This document shows, piece by piece, positions 1-9,259 of a stretch of DNA of 64,000 nt. Below the pieces are notes generated by a model. It was not told where the DNA came from. It did no database searches and worked only from the letters and a program-made list of their open reading frames with translations. The stretch spans positions 1 to 64,000 of the forward strand of contig VWVT01000005.1 of the NCBI GenBank assembly GCA_008638415.1. The letters are read 5' to 3'. How positions within the stretch are numbered: the stretch's first letter is position 1; each line of letters begins with the position of its first letter. The translations under genes and the position numbers were made by a program. Source of the stretch: Nocardiopsis sinuspersici. GTDB lineage: Bacteria > Actinomycetota > Actinomycetes > Streptosporangiales > Streptosporangiaceae.

Positions 1-118
1 TCCGTGGTGGTTATTGCTGGAGGGTCACACCCGGTCTCTTTCCGAACCCGGTCGTTAAGTCTCTTTGCGCTGATGGTACTGCCCTGTGGTGGGGTGGGAG
101 AGTAGGTTGCTGCCACGG
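1..118 (+). rRNA. rrf: 5S ribosomal RNA
   Basis: The first 118 bases fold as an actinobacterial 5S rRNA. The 5' end (CCGTGG) pairs with the 3' end (CCACGG) to form helix I. The conserved internal stretches TTCCGAACCCGG and GATGGTACTGC, and the GGGAGAGTAGG region near the 3' end, are all present. Length is that of a normal 5S RNA, so at most a base or two is lost at the window edge. This marks the end of an rRNA operon whose 16S and 23S genes lie to the left. Confidence 0.93.
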
Positions 119-130
119 TTTTTCTTGGGG

Positions 131-163
131 AGGGGGTCGCCTGTGGGCGGCCCCCTTTTTTTT
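131..163 (+). terminator. rRNA operon terminator
   Basis: A GC-rich hairpin (GGGGGTCGCC, short loop, GGCGGCCCCC) is followed at once by a run of eight or more T residues. It starts about 13 bases after the 5S gene. This is a textbook intrinsic terminator and the clearest U-tract terminator in the window. Confidence 0.9.
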
Positions 164-187
164 GTGTGTGGGCTTGTGCGTGTGTGA

Positions 188-943
<756 letters not shown>

Positions 944-1096
944 CCACCAGGGCCCCGCTCGGGGAAAGTGGCTGGTCTAACAGGAGCCCCTGGACACGCC
1001 CCACACGGGTAAGTCCTGGGTAAGAATTGACAGCGCGGTTATCGGTCTGCCCTTGGCCTGGTTACGTACGGGTATTGTGGCGTGGAGGGCGGAGCG

Positions 1097-1135
1097 ATGG
1101 TGGCGTTATTCCCCGAGATACCGCTTCGGTCCTGA
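1097..1135 (+). CDS. putative 12-codon leader peptide before the penicillin-binding protein
   Basis: A 12-codon frame (MVALFPEIPLRS) has a good ribosome-binding site, GGAGGG, seven bases before its ATG. It contains one TTA and one ATA codon, both rare in this GC-rich genome. Its stop lies six bases before the ATG of the large penicillin-binding protein, which has no convincing ribosome-binding site of its own. Translational coupling is a reasonable inference. The alternative is that this is chance and the main gene is initiated some other way. Confidence 0.35.
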   Translation: MVALFPEIPLRS

Positions 1136-1141
1136 CTCGAG

Positions 1142-4100
1142 ATGAACGATCAGGGGCACTCGCGCGTCAAACACCAGGACGGCACGGTGCCGGACGTGAT
1201 TTGCCATGGGGGCGGGGAGCTGAGCGAGAGCACACACGGCGAGGGCGGGACGGACGGACAGCGTCCCGCGGCTGACGAGCCGGAGACGAGGCACACCTCT
1301 GCCGAAGAGCTGTCCGATACGACTACTCCCGAGAGTGGTGTACCCACCACCGACGGAGACCACTCCACTCATGACACTCCTGGAGGAGAACAGGAAGTAG
1401 GAGAGCAGCCGGAGCCGGAGTTCATCGGTCCGGTCAGCTTCAAGACCAGCGGAACCTTCTTCCGCGACAGGGTGGCCCAGACGCTCGCGGAACAGGGGTT
1501 CGACCCCGCCGGGACGGGTGACGACGACTCCTCCCCGGCCGTGGCGGAGGAGGAGGGCGAGGCGCGCCCGGAGGGCGCCCGTGAGGACGGGCACGCCGAC
1601 GGCACCGGGGAGACACCGGTGGCCGAGGCGGCCGGACCTCACGACGACGGTACGGACGGCACCGGTGAGCCCCCATCTCCCGTGCCCGCGCCGACCGAGC
1701 CCATCTCGCTCGATTCGGTCCGGGCCGAGGCCTACGCGGCCGGGTCCGCCGACACCGAATCCGGTTCCGACGCGACGGTGGCCGACCACGGACCCGGTAC
1801 CGACGGGGACACCGCCGGTGCGGATGAGGACGCCGACACCGCGTCCGACCCCTCTCCGGCCCCGGAATCCGCTGCTTCGGACAGGGCCGGTGCCGAGACG
1901 CCCGACGAGCACGAGTCCGCCACGGCTGGGTCCGTCACGGCTGAGCCCGCCGAGGACGAGACCGCCTCCCTGTGGCCCGCGCCGCGCCGTGCCTCGGACT
2001 ACGCGTCCGAGCGGTCCGCGGCCGACGCGCCGACCACGGCGGACGACAGATCCGGGGACACCCGTTCCGACGGCCTCGGTGCCGTCGGCACCGCTGGTGC
2101 TGTCGGTGCCGCTGGTGCCGCCGCCGGGGGAGCCACAGCCGCGTACTCCGCCCCGGGCGGCCCGGGGGAGACCGGGCCCGCCTCCAGCGGTCCTGGTGCG
2201 CCGGGAGAGGCTCCCGGGTCCCCGGGCGCCTCCCAGTACGGATCCATGGGCTCCGGCGGTTCCGGCGGTCCCAGTGGCCCTGGCGGGCCCACGGGGCCGG
2301 CCGGACCCGCGGGTACCGGTCCTGGCGGGCCCAAGGGCCCTGGCGGCCCCGGCGGGGAGAAGGGAAAGAAGGGGAGGAAACCCCTGTGGTGGAGGATGCT
2401 CCGAGTCTTCCTGATCATCGCCGGCGTGTTCGTCATCATCGGATGCGGCACGTTCGCCTTCCTCTACAACACCGTCGAGGTCCCGGACGCGGCCCAGGCC
2501 GACGCGCTCGAACAGGGCTCGACCTTCTACTACGCCGACGGTGAGACCGAGTTCGCCTACCGGGGCACCGACCGCGAGGTCATCTCCTACGAGCAGATGA
2601 CCGAGGGCGGCGACCACATCGTCGAGGCGGTCGTCTCGGCGGAGGACCGCGGTTTCTGGAGCGAGCCCGGCGTGTCCGTGAGCGGTACCGCCCGCGCGGT
2701 CTGGTCCACCGTCACCGGACAGCAGGTCCAGGGCGGTTCCACCGTCACGCAGCAGATGGTCCGCAACTACTACAAGGGCGTCTCCAACGACGTGACGATC
2801 ACCCGCAAGGCCCGGGAGATCATCATCGCCATCAAGGTCGACCAGACCGAGAGCAAAGAATGGGTGATGGAGCAGTACCTCAACACCATCTACTTCGGCC
2901 GTAACGCCTACGGAGTCCAGGCCGCCTCGGAGGCGTACTACCACAAGGACGTCACCGAGCTCACTCCCGAGGAGGCCGCCTTCCTGGCCGCCGCCATCCA
3001 GCAGCCGACCAAGTTCGGCTTCGCGGACGCGGAGACCACGCCGGAGATGGAGAACCGCTGGGAGTACGTCGTCAAGGGCATGGTCACCACCGGTGCCATC
3101 ACCCAGGCCGAGGCCGACGCGATGGAGTTCCCCACGCCCGAGCCGGAGCGGCCCGCCAGCAGCGGCCTCAGCGGCTACGAGGGCTACATGTACGAGGCGG
3201 CGATGCGGGAGCTGGCCGACCTCGGCTACGCCGAGGACCAGATCAACCGTCAGGGCTTCAAGATCGTCACCACGTTCAAGAAGGACCTGATGGACAAGAT
3301 GTACGAGGCGGTCGAGGGGACGATCGACCCCGAGGTGGTGCCCCCGGAGGTCAGCATCGGGGCGAGCACCGTCGATCCGGCCACCGGTGAGGTCGTGGCC
3401 TTCTACGGCGGCCACGACTACCAGGAGAACCAGTTCGACACCTCCTTCCTGGGAGGCGGGCAGGCCGGTTCGGCGTTCAAGCCCTACGTGCTGGCCACCG
3501 CCCTGAAGCAGGGGTACAGCCTGAACAGCGTGGTGGACGGACGCGGGCCGCAGATGATCGCGGGGACGCGGATCCAGAACGCGGGCAACTCGCCCGGCGG
3601 GGTCATGAACCTCGTCGAGGCCACCCGGGTCTCCAACAACCTCGGTTTCATCCGGCTGGGCATGGAGGTCGGGCACGAGAACATCCGCCAGACCGCCTAC
3701 GACCTGGGCCTGCCCGAGGGCAGCATCCCCGACAACCAGTTGGTTCCGGTCATGCCGCTGGGCGCGACGAGCGTCAGCCCGGTGGACCAGGCCAGCGGCT
3801 ACGCCAGCTTCGCCAACGGCGGCGTGCACGTCGAGACGCACGTGGTCAAGGAGATCGTCAACACCGAGGGCGAGAACGAGCGCCCGGAGGTGAAGAGCAG
3901 CAGGGCGGTCAGCGAGGGCGTCGCCGCCGACGTCACCTACGCCCTGCAACAGGTGGCCAACTCCGGGACGGGACGCAACGCCAACATCTGGACGCACCCG
4001 GTGGCGGGCAAGACCGGTACCGCCAACGACAGTGTGGCGGCCTGGTTCGTCGGCTACACCCCGCAGTTGTCCACGTCCGTGGGCGTCTACAGCGGCAACA

Positions 4101-4525
4101 ACGAGCCCTTCACGATCCCCGGCTACGGCGAGCTGTCGAGTACCGGACTGCCCTCCACGATCTGGAACAGGTACATGACCCAGGCGATGGAGGGGTACGA
4201 GCGCAAGGAGTTCCCGCCCCGCGCCAACGTCGGCTCCACCGAGTACTGGGCGCCGGACCCCTCCACCCAGGAGCCCGAGGAACCGTCGCAGGGCGACCAG
4301 CCCGAGGAGCCCGTGGAACCGGAGACCCCGGTCGAGCCGGAGACCCCGGTGGAGCCGGAGACCCCGGTGGAGCCGGAGACGCCCGAGCTCCCCGGCTTCC
4401 CCGGGACGGAGCCTGATGACGGGGAGGGCGACGGCACCGGTGACGGTAGCGGAGACGGCAGCGGTGACGACGGCGGCGGAGGGTTCAGTTCGCCGCCACC
4501 GGCACGAAGCGAGGACATCTGGTGA
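1142..4525 (+). CDS. class A penicillin-binding protein (transglycosylase-transpeptidase)
   Basis: Bifunctional peptidoglycan synthase of 1127 residues, well above the usual 700-850. Residues 1-418 are a cytoplasmic, acidic, low-complexity tail ending in a Gly-Pro-rich, collagen-like stretch and a KGKKGRK basic patch. One membrane helix follows at about 420-445. The GT51 glycosyltransferase domain shows EDRGFW (catalytic Glu501) and GGSTVTQQ. The transpeptidase domain has SAFK (Ser777-Lys780), SNN (831-833) and KTG (957-959). The C-terminus repeats VEPETP four times and ends in Gly-Asp-rich sequence, probably periplasmic linker or wall-spanning tail. The ATG at 1142 lacks a clear ribosome-binding site (see the leader peptide at 1097). 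Confidence 0.93.
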   Translation: MNDQGHSRVKHQDGTVPDVICHGGGELSESTHGEGGTDGQRPAADEPETRHTSAEELSDTTTPESGVPTTDGDHSTHDTPGGEQEVGEQPEPEFIGPVSFKTSGTFFRDRVAQTLAEQGFDPAGTGDDDSSPAVAEEEGEARPEGAREDGHADGTGETPVAEAAGPHDDGTDGTGEPPSPVPAPTEPISLDSVRAEAYAAGSADTESGSDATVADHGPGTDGDTAGADEDADTASDPSPAPESAASDRAGAETPDEHESATAGSVTAEPAEDETASLWPAPRRASDYASERSAADAPTTADDRSGDTRSDGLGAVGTAGAVGAAGAAAGGATAAYSAPGGPGETGPASSGPGAPGEAPGSPGASQYGSMGSGGSGGPSGPGGPTGPAGPAGTGPGGPKGPGGPGGEKGKKGRKPLWWRMLRVFLIIAGVFVIIGCGTFAFLYNTVEVPDAAQADALEQGSTFYYADGETEFAYRGTDREVISYEQMTEGGDHIVEAVVSAEDRGFWSEPGVSVSGTARAVWSTVTGQQVQGGSTVTQQMVRNYYKGVSNDVTITRKAREIIIAIKVDQTESKEWVMEQYLNTIYFGRNAYGVQAASEAYYHKDVTELTPEEAAFLAAAIQQPTKFGFADAETTPEMENRWEYVVKGMVTTGAITQAEADAMEFPTPEPERPASSGLSGYEGYMYEAAMRELADLGYAEDQINRQGFKIVTTFKKDLMDKMYEAVEGTIDPEVVPPEVSIGASTVDPATGEVVAFYGGHDYQENQFDTSFLGGGQAGSAFKPYVLATALKQGYSLNSVVDGRGPQMIAGTRIQNAGNSPGGVMNLVEATRVSNNLGFIRLGMEVGHENIRQTAYDLGLPEGSIPDNQLVPVMPLGATSVSPVDQASGYASFANGGVHVETHVVKEIVNTEGENERPEVKSSRAVSEGVAADVTYALQQVANSGTGRNANIWTHPVAGKTGTANDSVAAWFVGYTPQLSTSVGVYSGNNEPFTIPGYGELSSTGLPSTIWNRYMTQAMEGYERKEFPPRANVGSTEYWAPDPSTQEPEEPSQGDQPEEPVEPETPVEPETPVEPETPVEPETPELPGFPGTEPDDGEGDGTGDGSGDGSGDDGGGGFSSPPPARSEDIW

Positions 4526-4550
4526 CCACCGGTCCGGTGGCGGGTGAACG

Positions 4551-4590
4551 GGGAGGGCCCCGGCGGACGCACGTCCGCCGGGGCCCTCCC
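4551..4590 (+). terminator. hairpin terminator after the penicillin-binding protein
   Basis: Perfect 18-bp inverted repeat (GGGAGGGCCCCGGCGGAC and its complement) around a GCAC loop, 25 bases after the stop codon. No T-tract follows, as is usual for terminators in very GC-rich actinomycetes. It lies between a plus-strand and a minus-strand gene and could act in both directions. Confidence 0.8.
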
Positions 4591-4751
4591 CTGTGGCGGG
4601 TCGCGGCCTGGCGGACCGGCCCGCCGGGGCCGCTCCCGTGCCCCTCCGGGACCCCGCCGGCGCATGGACGCCCCCGGAGGCCGGGCGGGTGTGCACGGTC
4701 CCGTTCGACGGCCGGCCTCGCGGGGCCGCACCGGCGACACGTCCGGGCGGC

Positions 4752-5840
4752 TCACCGGTCGACGGGGAACTCGTCCCAGGTGTGCAGGAACACCCGCGAT
4801 CCCGGGGTGGTCCCGGTGAGCGCGTCCACCGCCAGGACCACGGCGGCCGAGGTCCACGTGCTGCGCTCCACCGGCCAGCGCACCTGTTCGGCGAACTGGT
4901 AGCCCGTCCAGTACACGCCGTCGTCGGCGTCGCGCAGGTGCTGCACGTCCCGCAGGATGCGCACCCCCGTCTCGACGTCGCCCATGGCGGCCAGGGTCAT
5001 CACCAGCTCCGCGGACTCCGCGGCGGTCACCCACGGCTGGTCGCTCACACAGCGCACACCCAGCCCCCGGACCACGAACCGGTCCCAGCGCCGCGCGATC
5101 CGCTCCTTGGCGGCGGCGCCGTTCACGGCACCGCCCAGGACGGGGTAGAACCAGTCCATCGAGAAGCGGCCGCGGTCGGAGAACAGGTCCTCGTGCTCGT
5201 TGATGAGCAACGCGAGCCGGTCGGCGGCGGCCGTCCACTCCGGGCGCTCACGGCCCAGGCGGGCGGCCAGGGCCGCGCCGCAGCGCAGCGCGTGGTGCAC
5301 GCTCGCGCACACCGTCAGCAGCGCGTGGTCGCCCGGGGAGCCGTCCTCCGAGCGCGCCCACAGGATCTCGCCGTGCTCACCGCGCAGGGCCAGGACGAAC
5401 TCCAGGCCCTCCTCGACCACCGGCCACATGTGCTCGGCGAAGGACGCGTCGCCCGTGACGAGCAGGTGGTGGAACAGTCCCACCGCCGGGTAGGCGGCGT
5501 GGTTGGCCTCGCGCAGCCGCGTGGCGGGGACGCCCTGGCGGAACTTGGCGGGCCATCCGCCGCCGGACGCGCGGCTCCCGGCCAGCCACAGGTAGGCGCG
5601 CCTGGCCGCCTCGGCGTGCTCGGGCACGTCGCGCCCGGTCACGGTCAGGGCCATGGCGCACTCGACGTGGTCCCACACGTCGGTGTGCCCGCCGGGAAAC
5701 CACGGGATGGCCCCGTCGGCCTCCTGGGTGCGCACCAGGTAGGAGGCGGAGCGGTGCAGTTGTTCGGTGCTGAGCACCCCGGGCAGGTGCAGTGCCTTGG
5801 TGTCGTGCGGGACCGGTGTGGGGGCGGGAGCGACAGCCAT
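4752..5840 (-). CDS. terpenoid-cyclase-like alpha/alpha-barrel protein (often annotated prenyltransferase)
   Basis: Protein of 362 residues, third gene of a minus-strand operon. It is rich in Trp and His and has repeated helical pairs such as YLVRTQEADGAIPWFPGG and the TDVWDHVECAMALT stretch. These fit the six-hairpin (alpha/alpha) toroid shared by glycoside hydrolases and terpenoid cyclase/prenyltransferase domains; actinobacterial relatives are usually labelled prenyltransferase. The exact reaction cannot be deduced. Its ATG overlaps the preceding methyltransferase stop by one base (TGATG), so the two are translationally coupled. The genetic context, with a glycosyltransferase and a methyltransferase, suggests modification of a glycan or glycolipid; that is inference. 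Confidence 0.75.
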   Translation of the reverse strand: MAVAPAPTPVPHDTKALHLPGVLSTEQLHRSASYLVRTQEADGAIPWFPGGHTDVWDHVECAMALTVTGRDVPEHAEAARRAYLWLAGSRASGGGWPAKFRQGVPATRLREANHAAYPAVGLFHHLLVTGDASFAEHMWPVVEEGLEFVLALRGEHGEILWARSEDGSPGDHALLTVCASVHHALRCGAALAARLGRERPEWTAAADRLALLINEHEDLFSDRGRFSMDWFYPVLGGAVNGAAAKERIARRWDRFVVRGLGVRCVSDQPWVTAAESAELVMTLAAMGDVETGVRILRDVQHLRDADDGVYWTGYQFAEQVRWPVERSTWTSAAVVLAVDALTGTTPGSRVFLHTWDEFPVDR

Positions 5841-6559
5841 CAGGCGGCGTGCGGTTTGCGCACGTACACGACCACGCTCTTGCCGATGACCGGGTTGAGC
5901 AGGCGCTCGGCGACCCGGGTCGCCTTCGGGGCCTTGAGCATGTCCCACACGAGCATCTCGTGGTAGGCCCTGGCGAGCGGGTGGTCGTCGTTGCCGGTGC
6001 CCACCGCGCACTTGATCCACCAGTACGGCGCGTGCAGGGCGTGCGCGTGGTGGTGCGGGCCGACCTCGAAGCCGGTGGCCTTGAGCTTGGCCTCCAGTTC
6101 GGCGCGCGTGTAGATGCGGATGTGCCCGCCCTCGTTGGTGTGGTACTCCTCGGACAGGGCCCAGCACAGGCGTTCGGGCAGGAAGCTCGGCACGGTGACC
6201 GCGGCGATGCCGCCCGGCCGCAGCACCCGGAACAGCTCCGCCATCGCGGCGGTGTCGTGCGGGACGTGCTCGAAGATCTCGGCCGCGACCACCCGGTCGA
6301 AGCTGCCGTCGTCGAAGGGCATGTCCAGGGCGTCGCCCTTGACGGTCTCGGCCCGGGCCTCCTCGGGGGCCTCGCCCTCCTGGCGCATCGCGGCGAACAT
6401 GGTCTCGACCTCGGCGAGGTCGGCGACGTTCTGGTCGAAGGCGGTGATGTCGGCGCCGCGGCGGTAGACCTCGAAGGCGTGGCGGCCACCGCCGCAGCCC
6501 AGGTCGAGGACGCGGTCGCCGGGGCCGACGGGGAACAGGTTGAAGTCGACGGTGATCAG
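5840..6559 (-). CDS. class I SAM-dependent methyltransferase with apparent CTG start
   Basis: The frame encodes a methyltransferase with motif I VLDLGCGGGRH near residue 18 and later GDALDMPFDD, AAEIFEHVP and LRPGG. An ATG-only reading starts at 6400, inside the fold, and loses motif I. The frame is open upstream but holds no ATG or GTG. A CTG at 6559 gives a start (M)ITVDFNLFPVGPG, which matches how this family normally begins. It is preceded, six bases away, by GGGAG. The start is therefore inferred to be CTG, giving 239 residues. The gene is 60 bases after the glycosyltransferase and overlaps the next gene by one base. Confidence 0.82.
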   Translation of the reverse strand: MITVDFNLFPVGPGDRVLDLGCGGGRHAFEVYRRGADITAFDQNVADLAEVETMFAAMRQEGEAPEEARAETVKGDALDMPFDDGSFDRVVAAEIFEHVPHDTAAMAELFRVLRPGGIAAVTVPSFLPERLCWALSEEYHTNEGGHIRIYTRAELEAKLKATGFEVGPHHHAHALHAPYWWIKCAVGTGNDDHPLARAYHEMLVWDMLKAPKATRVAERLLNPVIGKSVVVYVRKPHAA

Positions 6560-6619
6560 TGGAGGCTCCCTAGGGATCTGCGGGACGCGGGGTGGTCGGT
6601 CGGCGCTCGGACCGCCGGG

Positions 6620-7966
6620 TCAGGCGCCGTTCGCGCGGGCCCGCACGGGCGCGGGACGCGTGTCGCCGTCGGCGGGGCGTGTCCCCCTGACGGCGTCGAT
6701 GGTGGTGGCGTAGCGCTGCGCGGTCAGGTCGGCGACGGCCCTCCAGGTGAAGCGCTCCTGGACCCTGCGCCAGGCGGCGGCGCCCATGCGCTCGCGCTCG
6801 GCGTCGTCGTCGAGCAGGGCGGTGAGCGCGCCGGCCAGGACCTCGGAGTCGCCCGGGGGGACCAGGAGCCCGGCGTCGCCGTCGGTGCCCACGACCTCGG
6901 GCAGCGCTCCGGCGCGGCTGGCCACCAGGGGGGTTCCGCAGGCCATGGCCTCCACGGCGGGCAGGGAGAACCCCTCGTAGAAGGACGGGACGACCGCGAC
7001 CTGGGCGCTGGCGACGAGCTCGGCCAGGGCGGTGTCGTCGATGCCGCTGACGAACTCCACGCGGTCGCGCAGGCTCAGCTCGTCCACCAGTTGGTCGGTG
7101 GGGCCGCCGGGCTTGGGGCGGCTGACGATGGTCAGGGTGATGTCGCGCTCGGTGGCGAGCTTGGCGGCGGCGCGCAGCAGGACGGCCACGCCCTTGAGGG
7201 GGCTGTCGGCGCTGGCGGTGCACACGATGCGTCCGGGGACGCGCTCCAGCTCGGGGCGCGGGTGGAAGTAGCGGGTGTCCACGCCCAGCGGGGTGACCTC
7301 CATGGCGGCGGGGTCGACGCCGAACTCGCGGGCGATGTCGTCGGCGGAGGAGCGGGAGGGGACCAGGATCGGGTCGAGTCTGCGCGCGACCCTGGCCTGC
7401 ATGCCCACGAACCCGTACCAGCGGCGCTTGGTGAGCCTTTGCAGGCCGCGCGCCTCGGCCAGCTCGATCCTGCGGTCCACGCTGATGGGGTGGTGGATGG
7501 TGGTCACCAGCGGCAGTCCCGCGGCGCGGATGCCGAGCAGGCCCCAGCCCAGGGTCTGGTTGTCGTGGACGACGTCGAAGTCGGCCAGGCGCTTGCGTAG
7601 TTCGCGGTTGGCGCGCAGGGAGAAGGTGAGGGGTTCGGGGAATCCCGCGGTCCACATGGTGGCGACCTCCAGGACGTCGATCCAGTCGCGCCACTCGCGC
7701 AGGGGCGGGGCGACGAAGGGGTCGGCGTCGTTGTAGAGGTCCAGGGAGGGCAGCTTCTCCAGGGTCACGCCCTCGTCCAGGACGGGGTAGGGCTGACCGG
7801 ACAGGACCGTGACCTCGTGCCCCAGGGCCGCCAGCTCCCGCGACAGGTGGCGGACGTAGACGCCCTGTCCGCCGACGTGCTGCTTGCTGCGGTAGGACAG
7901 CAGGGCGACGCGCAGGGGGCGCTCGGCGGGGGGCCGGGGGCTCGGTGTGGTGCCCGACTGGGTCAA
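6620..7966 (-). CDS. family 4 glycosyltransferase
   Basis: GT-B fold glycosyltransferase of 448 residues. The N-terminal domain opens with VALLSYRSKQHVGGQGVYV, including the acceptor-side glycine loop GGQGVYVRHL. The C-terminal donor domain has the EX7E signature in EGFSLPAVE, followed by ACGTPLVAS. It should transfer a sugar from a nucleotide donor to an unknown acceptor. The start is placed at TTG 7966, preceded closely by GAGGTGG; an in-frame ATG at 8047 would add 27 Pro/Thr-rich residues without a good ribosome-binding site. It is the first gene of the operon that continues with the methyltransferase and the alpha/alpha-barrel protein. Confidence 0.9.
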   Translation of the reverse strand: MTQSGTTPSPRPPAERPLRVALLSYRSKQHVGGQGVYVRHLSRELAALGHEVTVLSGQPYPVLDEGVTLEKLPSLDLYNDADPFVAPPLREWRDWIDVLEVATMWTAGFPEPLTFSLRANRELRKRLADFDVVHDNQTLGWGLLGIRAAGLPLVTTIHHPISVDRRIELAEARGLQRLTKRRWYGFVGMQARVARRLDPILVPSRSSADDIAREFGVDPAAMEVTPLGVDTRYFHPRPELERVPGRIVCTASADSPLKGVAVLLRAAAKLATERDITLTIVSRPKPGGPTDQLVDELSLRDRVEFVSGIDDTALAELVASAQVAVVPSFYEGFSLPAVEAMACGTPLVASRAGALPEVVGTDGDAGLLVPPGDSEVLAGALTALLDDDAERERMGAAAWRRVQERFTWRAVADLTAQRYATTIDAVRGTRPADGDTRPAPVRARANGA

Positions 7967-8100
7967 GAGTCCACCTCTTCGTTGGATCGCGGGCCCGGTC
8001 GCCGGTGTGGACGAGGGTGTTCGCCGGTGACAGGCGTGCGCGTCCATATGTTACTCGGCAGTTGGGTTCGGGTCGGCGTCAGGCTGGTTGGTAAGGGATC

Positions 8101-9129
8101 CTACGTCGGGCGGTGTGCTCGGCCGACGAGGGCCCAACGGGGTATGTCACCGCGCGCCGTGCGGCGGACGAGGCCCCGCTCCTCCAGGAGCCGCAGGTGG
8201 GCGGCGGTCTCGGAGGCCGCCATGTGGCGGGCGTGGACGCGCATGTGCGCCCAGGGGCGCTTCCAGCCCAGGCCGGAGGTGACCTCCCACAGAGTGGTGT
8301 GTCCCTCGGCGATCAGGGCGGTCATCTCGACGAGCCGCTCCTCGTGGTGGGCCGTGATCTCCCGCGCGCGGGCGGCGAGCCCGGTGAAGCGTGCCTCGTG
8401 TGAGGGAAGGCATACCAGCCGGTCGGCGTCGGGCAGGCGGCCGATACCGGCCTGGGAGGCGAGGAAGGCGCCCAGGGGGTCGCCGTCGGTGGACAGCAGC
8501 GGGAACTGGCCCACGTGCGGGGTGATGCGGGGCAGGACGTGGTCGCCGGTGAAGACCCTCCCGCCGTCGGCCAGGTGCAGGCACATGTGGCCGGGGGTGT
8601 GGCCGGGTGTCCACACGGCGCGCAGGTCGCGTCCGGGCAGGTCGACGGCCTCGCCGTCGGACAGGGACAGGTCGGGGACCGCGGGCGCGCCGATCAGGTT
8701 CGGGGCCTCCAGCAGGGCCCGGACGTCCTCCTCGGGGAAGCCCGAGCGGCGCAGTTGGTCGGCGATCCCGTCGAGGCGGTCCCGCGGGGGTGTGGCGTTC
8801 AGGCGCTCGGTGATCGCGATGTCGGCCGGGTGCATGGCTATCCATGCGTCGGAGGCCGCGCGCAGGCGTCCGGCCAGGCCCGAGTGGTCGGGGTGGAAGT
8901 GGGTGAGGACGGCGCCGCGGACATCCTCGACGGTGTGCCCGGTCTGCTTGAGGCCGCTGGTGAGCGCCTCCCAGGACTCGTCGTGGTCCCAGCCGGTGTC
9001 GACGAGGACGGGGCCCTCGGAGCTGGAGAGGACGTAGACGTAGGTGAAGCCGAGGGGGTTGCCGGGGATGGGCACCGGCAGACTCCAGACTCCGTCGCCG
9101 AGGTCCTCGACGGGGGGTGCGTCGGGCAT
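8101..9129 (-). CDS. metallo-beta-lactamase-fold hydrolase with C-terminal winged helix
   Basis: Protein of 342 residues. The metal-binding motif THFHPDHSG sits near residue 77. Further ligands are seen in GHTPGHMC and the FTGDHVLP stretch, so the di-zinc site looks complete. The last 80 residues (from about 260) resemble the winged-helix tail found in the LACTB2-like and glyoxalase-II-like branch. Substrate is unknown; thioesters and lactones are typical. ATG 9129 has GAGAGG upstream. A cluster of inverted repeats at 9148-9175 lies directly in front of the gene and may be its operator. The gap to the divergent KstR-like regulator suggests, but does not prove, joint control. Confidence 0.88.
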   Translation of the reverse strand: MPDAPPVEDLGDGVWSLPVPIPGNPLGFTYVYVLSSSEGPVLVDTGWDHDESWEALTSGLKQTGHTVEDVRGAVLTHFHPDHSGLAGRLRAASDAWIAMHPADIAITERLNATPPRDRLDGIADQLRRSGFPEEDVRALLEAPNLIGAPAVPDLSLSDGEAVDLPGRDLRAVWTPGHTPGHMCLHLADGGRVFTGDHVLPRITPHVGQFPLLSTDGDPLGAFLASQAGIGRLPDADRLVCLPSHEARFTGLAARAREITAHHEERLVEMTALIAEGHTTLWEVTSGLGWKRPWAHMRVHARHMAASETAAHLRLLEERGLVRRTARGDIPRWALVGRAHRPT

Positions 9130-9147
9130 GCGGGGGGCGACCTCTCA

Positions 9148-9175
9148 CTAGAAACCGAATCCGGTTCGATTCTAG
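9148..9175. promoter_or_regulatory. inverted-repeat cluster upstream of the MBL-fold hydrolase
   Basis: The 28-base segment begins CTAGAA and ends TTCTAG, and inside contains AACCG-AATC-CGGTT. It is 19-46 bases upstream of the ATG of the minus-strand hydrolase. Such overlapping symmetry is typical of a TetR- or MarR-type operator. The regulator is not identified. Confidence 0.4.
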
Positions 9176-9245
9176 GAGGTGGCCGGTTCCAGGGCGGCGG
9201 CCGGGGGAGGCGGTCGAAGCGGACGAGCCACTCCGATTGCGCGAA

Positions 9246-9259
9246 TAGAACATATTCTA
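9246..9259. promoter_or_regulatory. KstR-like operator
   Basis: The 14-mer TAGAACATATTCTA is a near-perfect palindrome. It fits the KstR consensus TNNAACNNGTTNNA known from mycobacteria and rhodococci at every fixed position except one (ATT in place of GTT). It lies in an AT-rich stretch 227 bases upstream of a KstR-like TetR gene, in the 357-base gap 9130-9486 that also serves the divergent hydrolase. Apart from this box and the repeats at 9148-9175, nothing else is recognised in that gap. Confidence 0.55.

Noticed and set aside
1027..1078. Promoter TTGACA with TATTGT before the penicillin-binding protein
   Set aside because: TTGACA at 1027 has no -10 box at a workable distance, and TATTGT at 1073 has no matching -35; the evidence is too weak to list.
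1999..2451. Collagen-like Gly-Pro-Pro frame on the minus strand
   Set aside because: It mirrors the Gly-Pro-rich tail of the real protein on the plus strand; proline and glycine codons are reverse complements.
1106..4696. 1196-residue open frame on the minus strand opposite the penicillin-binding protein
   Set aside because: It is a by-product of GC-rich codon bias. The plus frame has all GT51 and transpeptidase motifs; the minus frame has only Arg/Gly/Asp-rich repetitive sequence and no domain.
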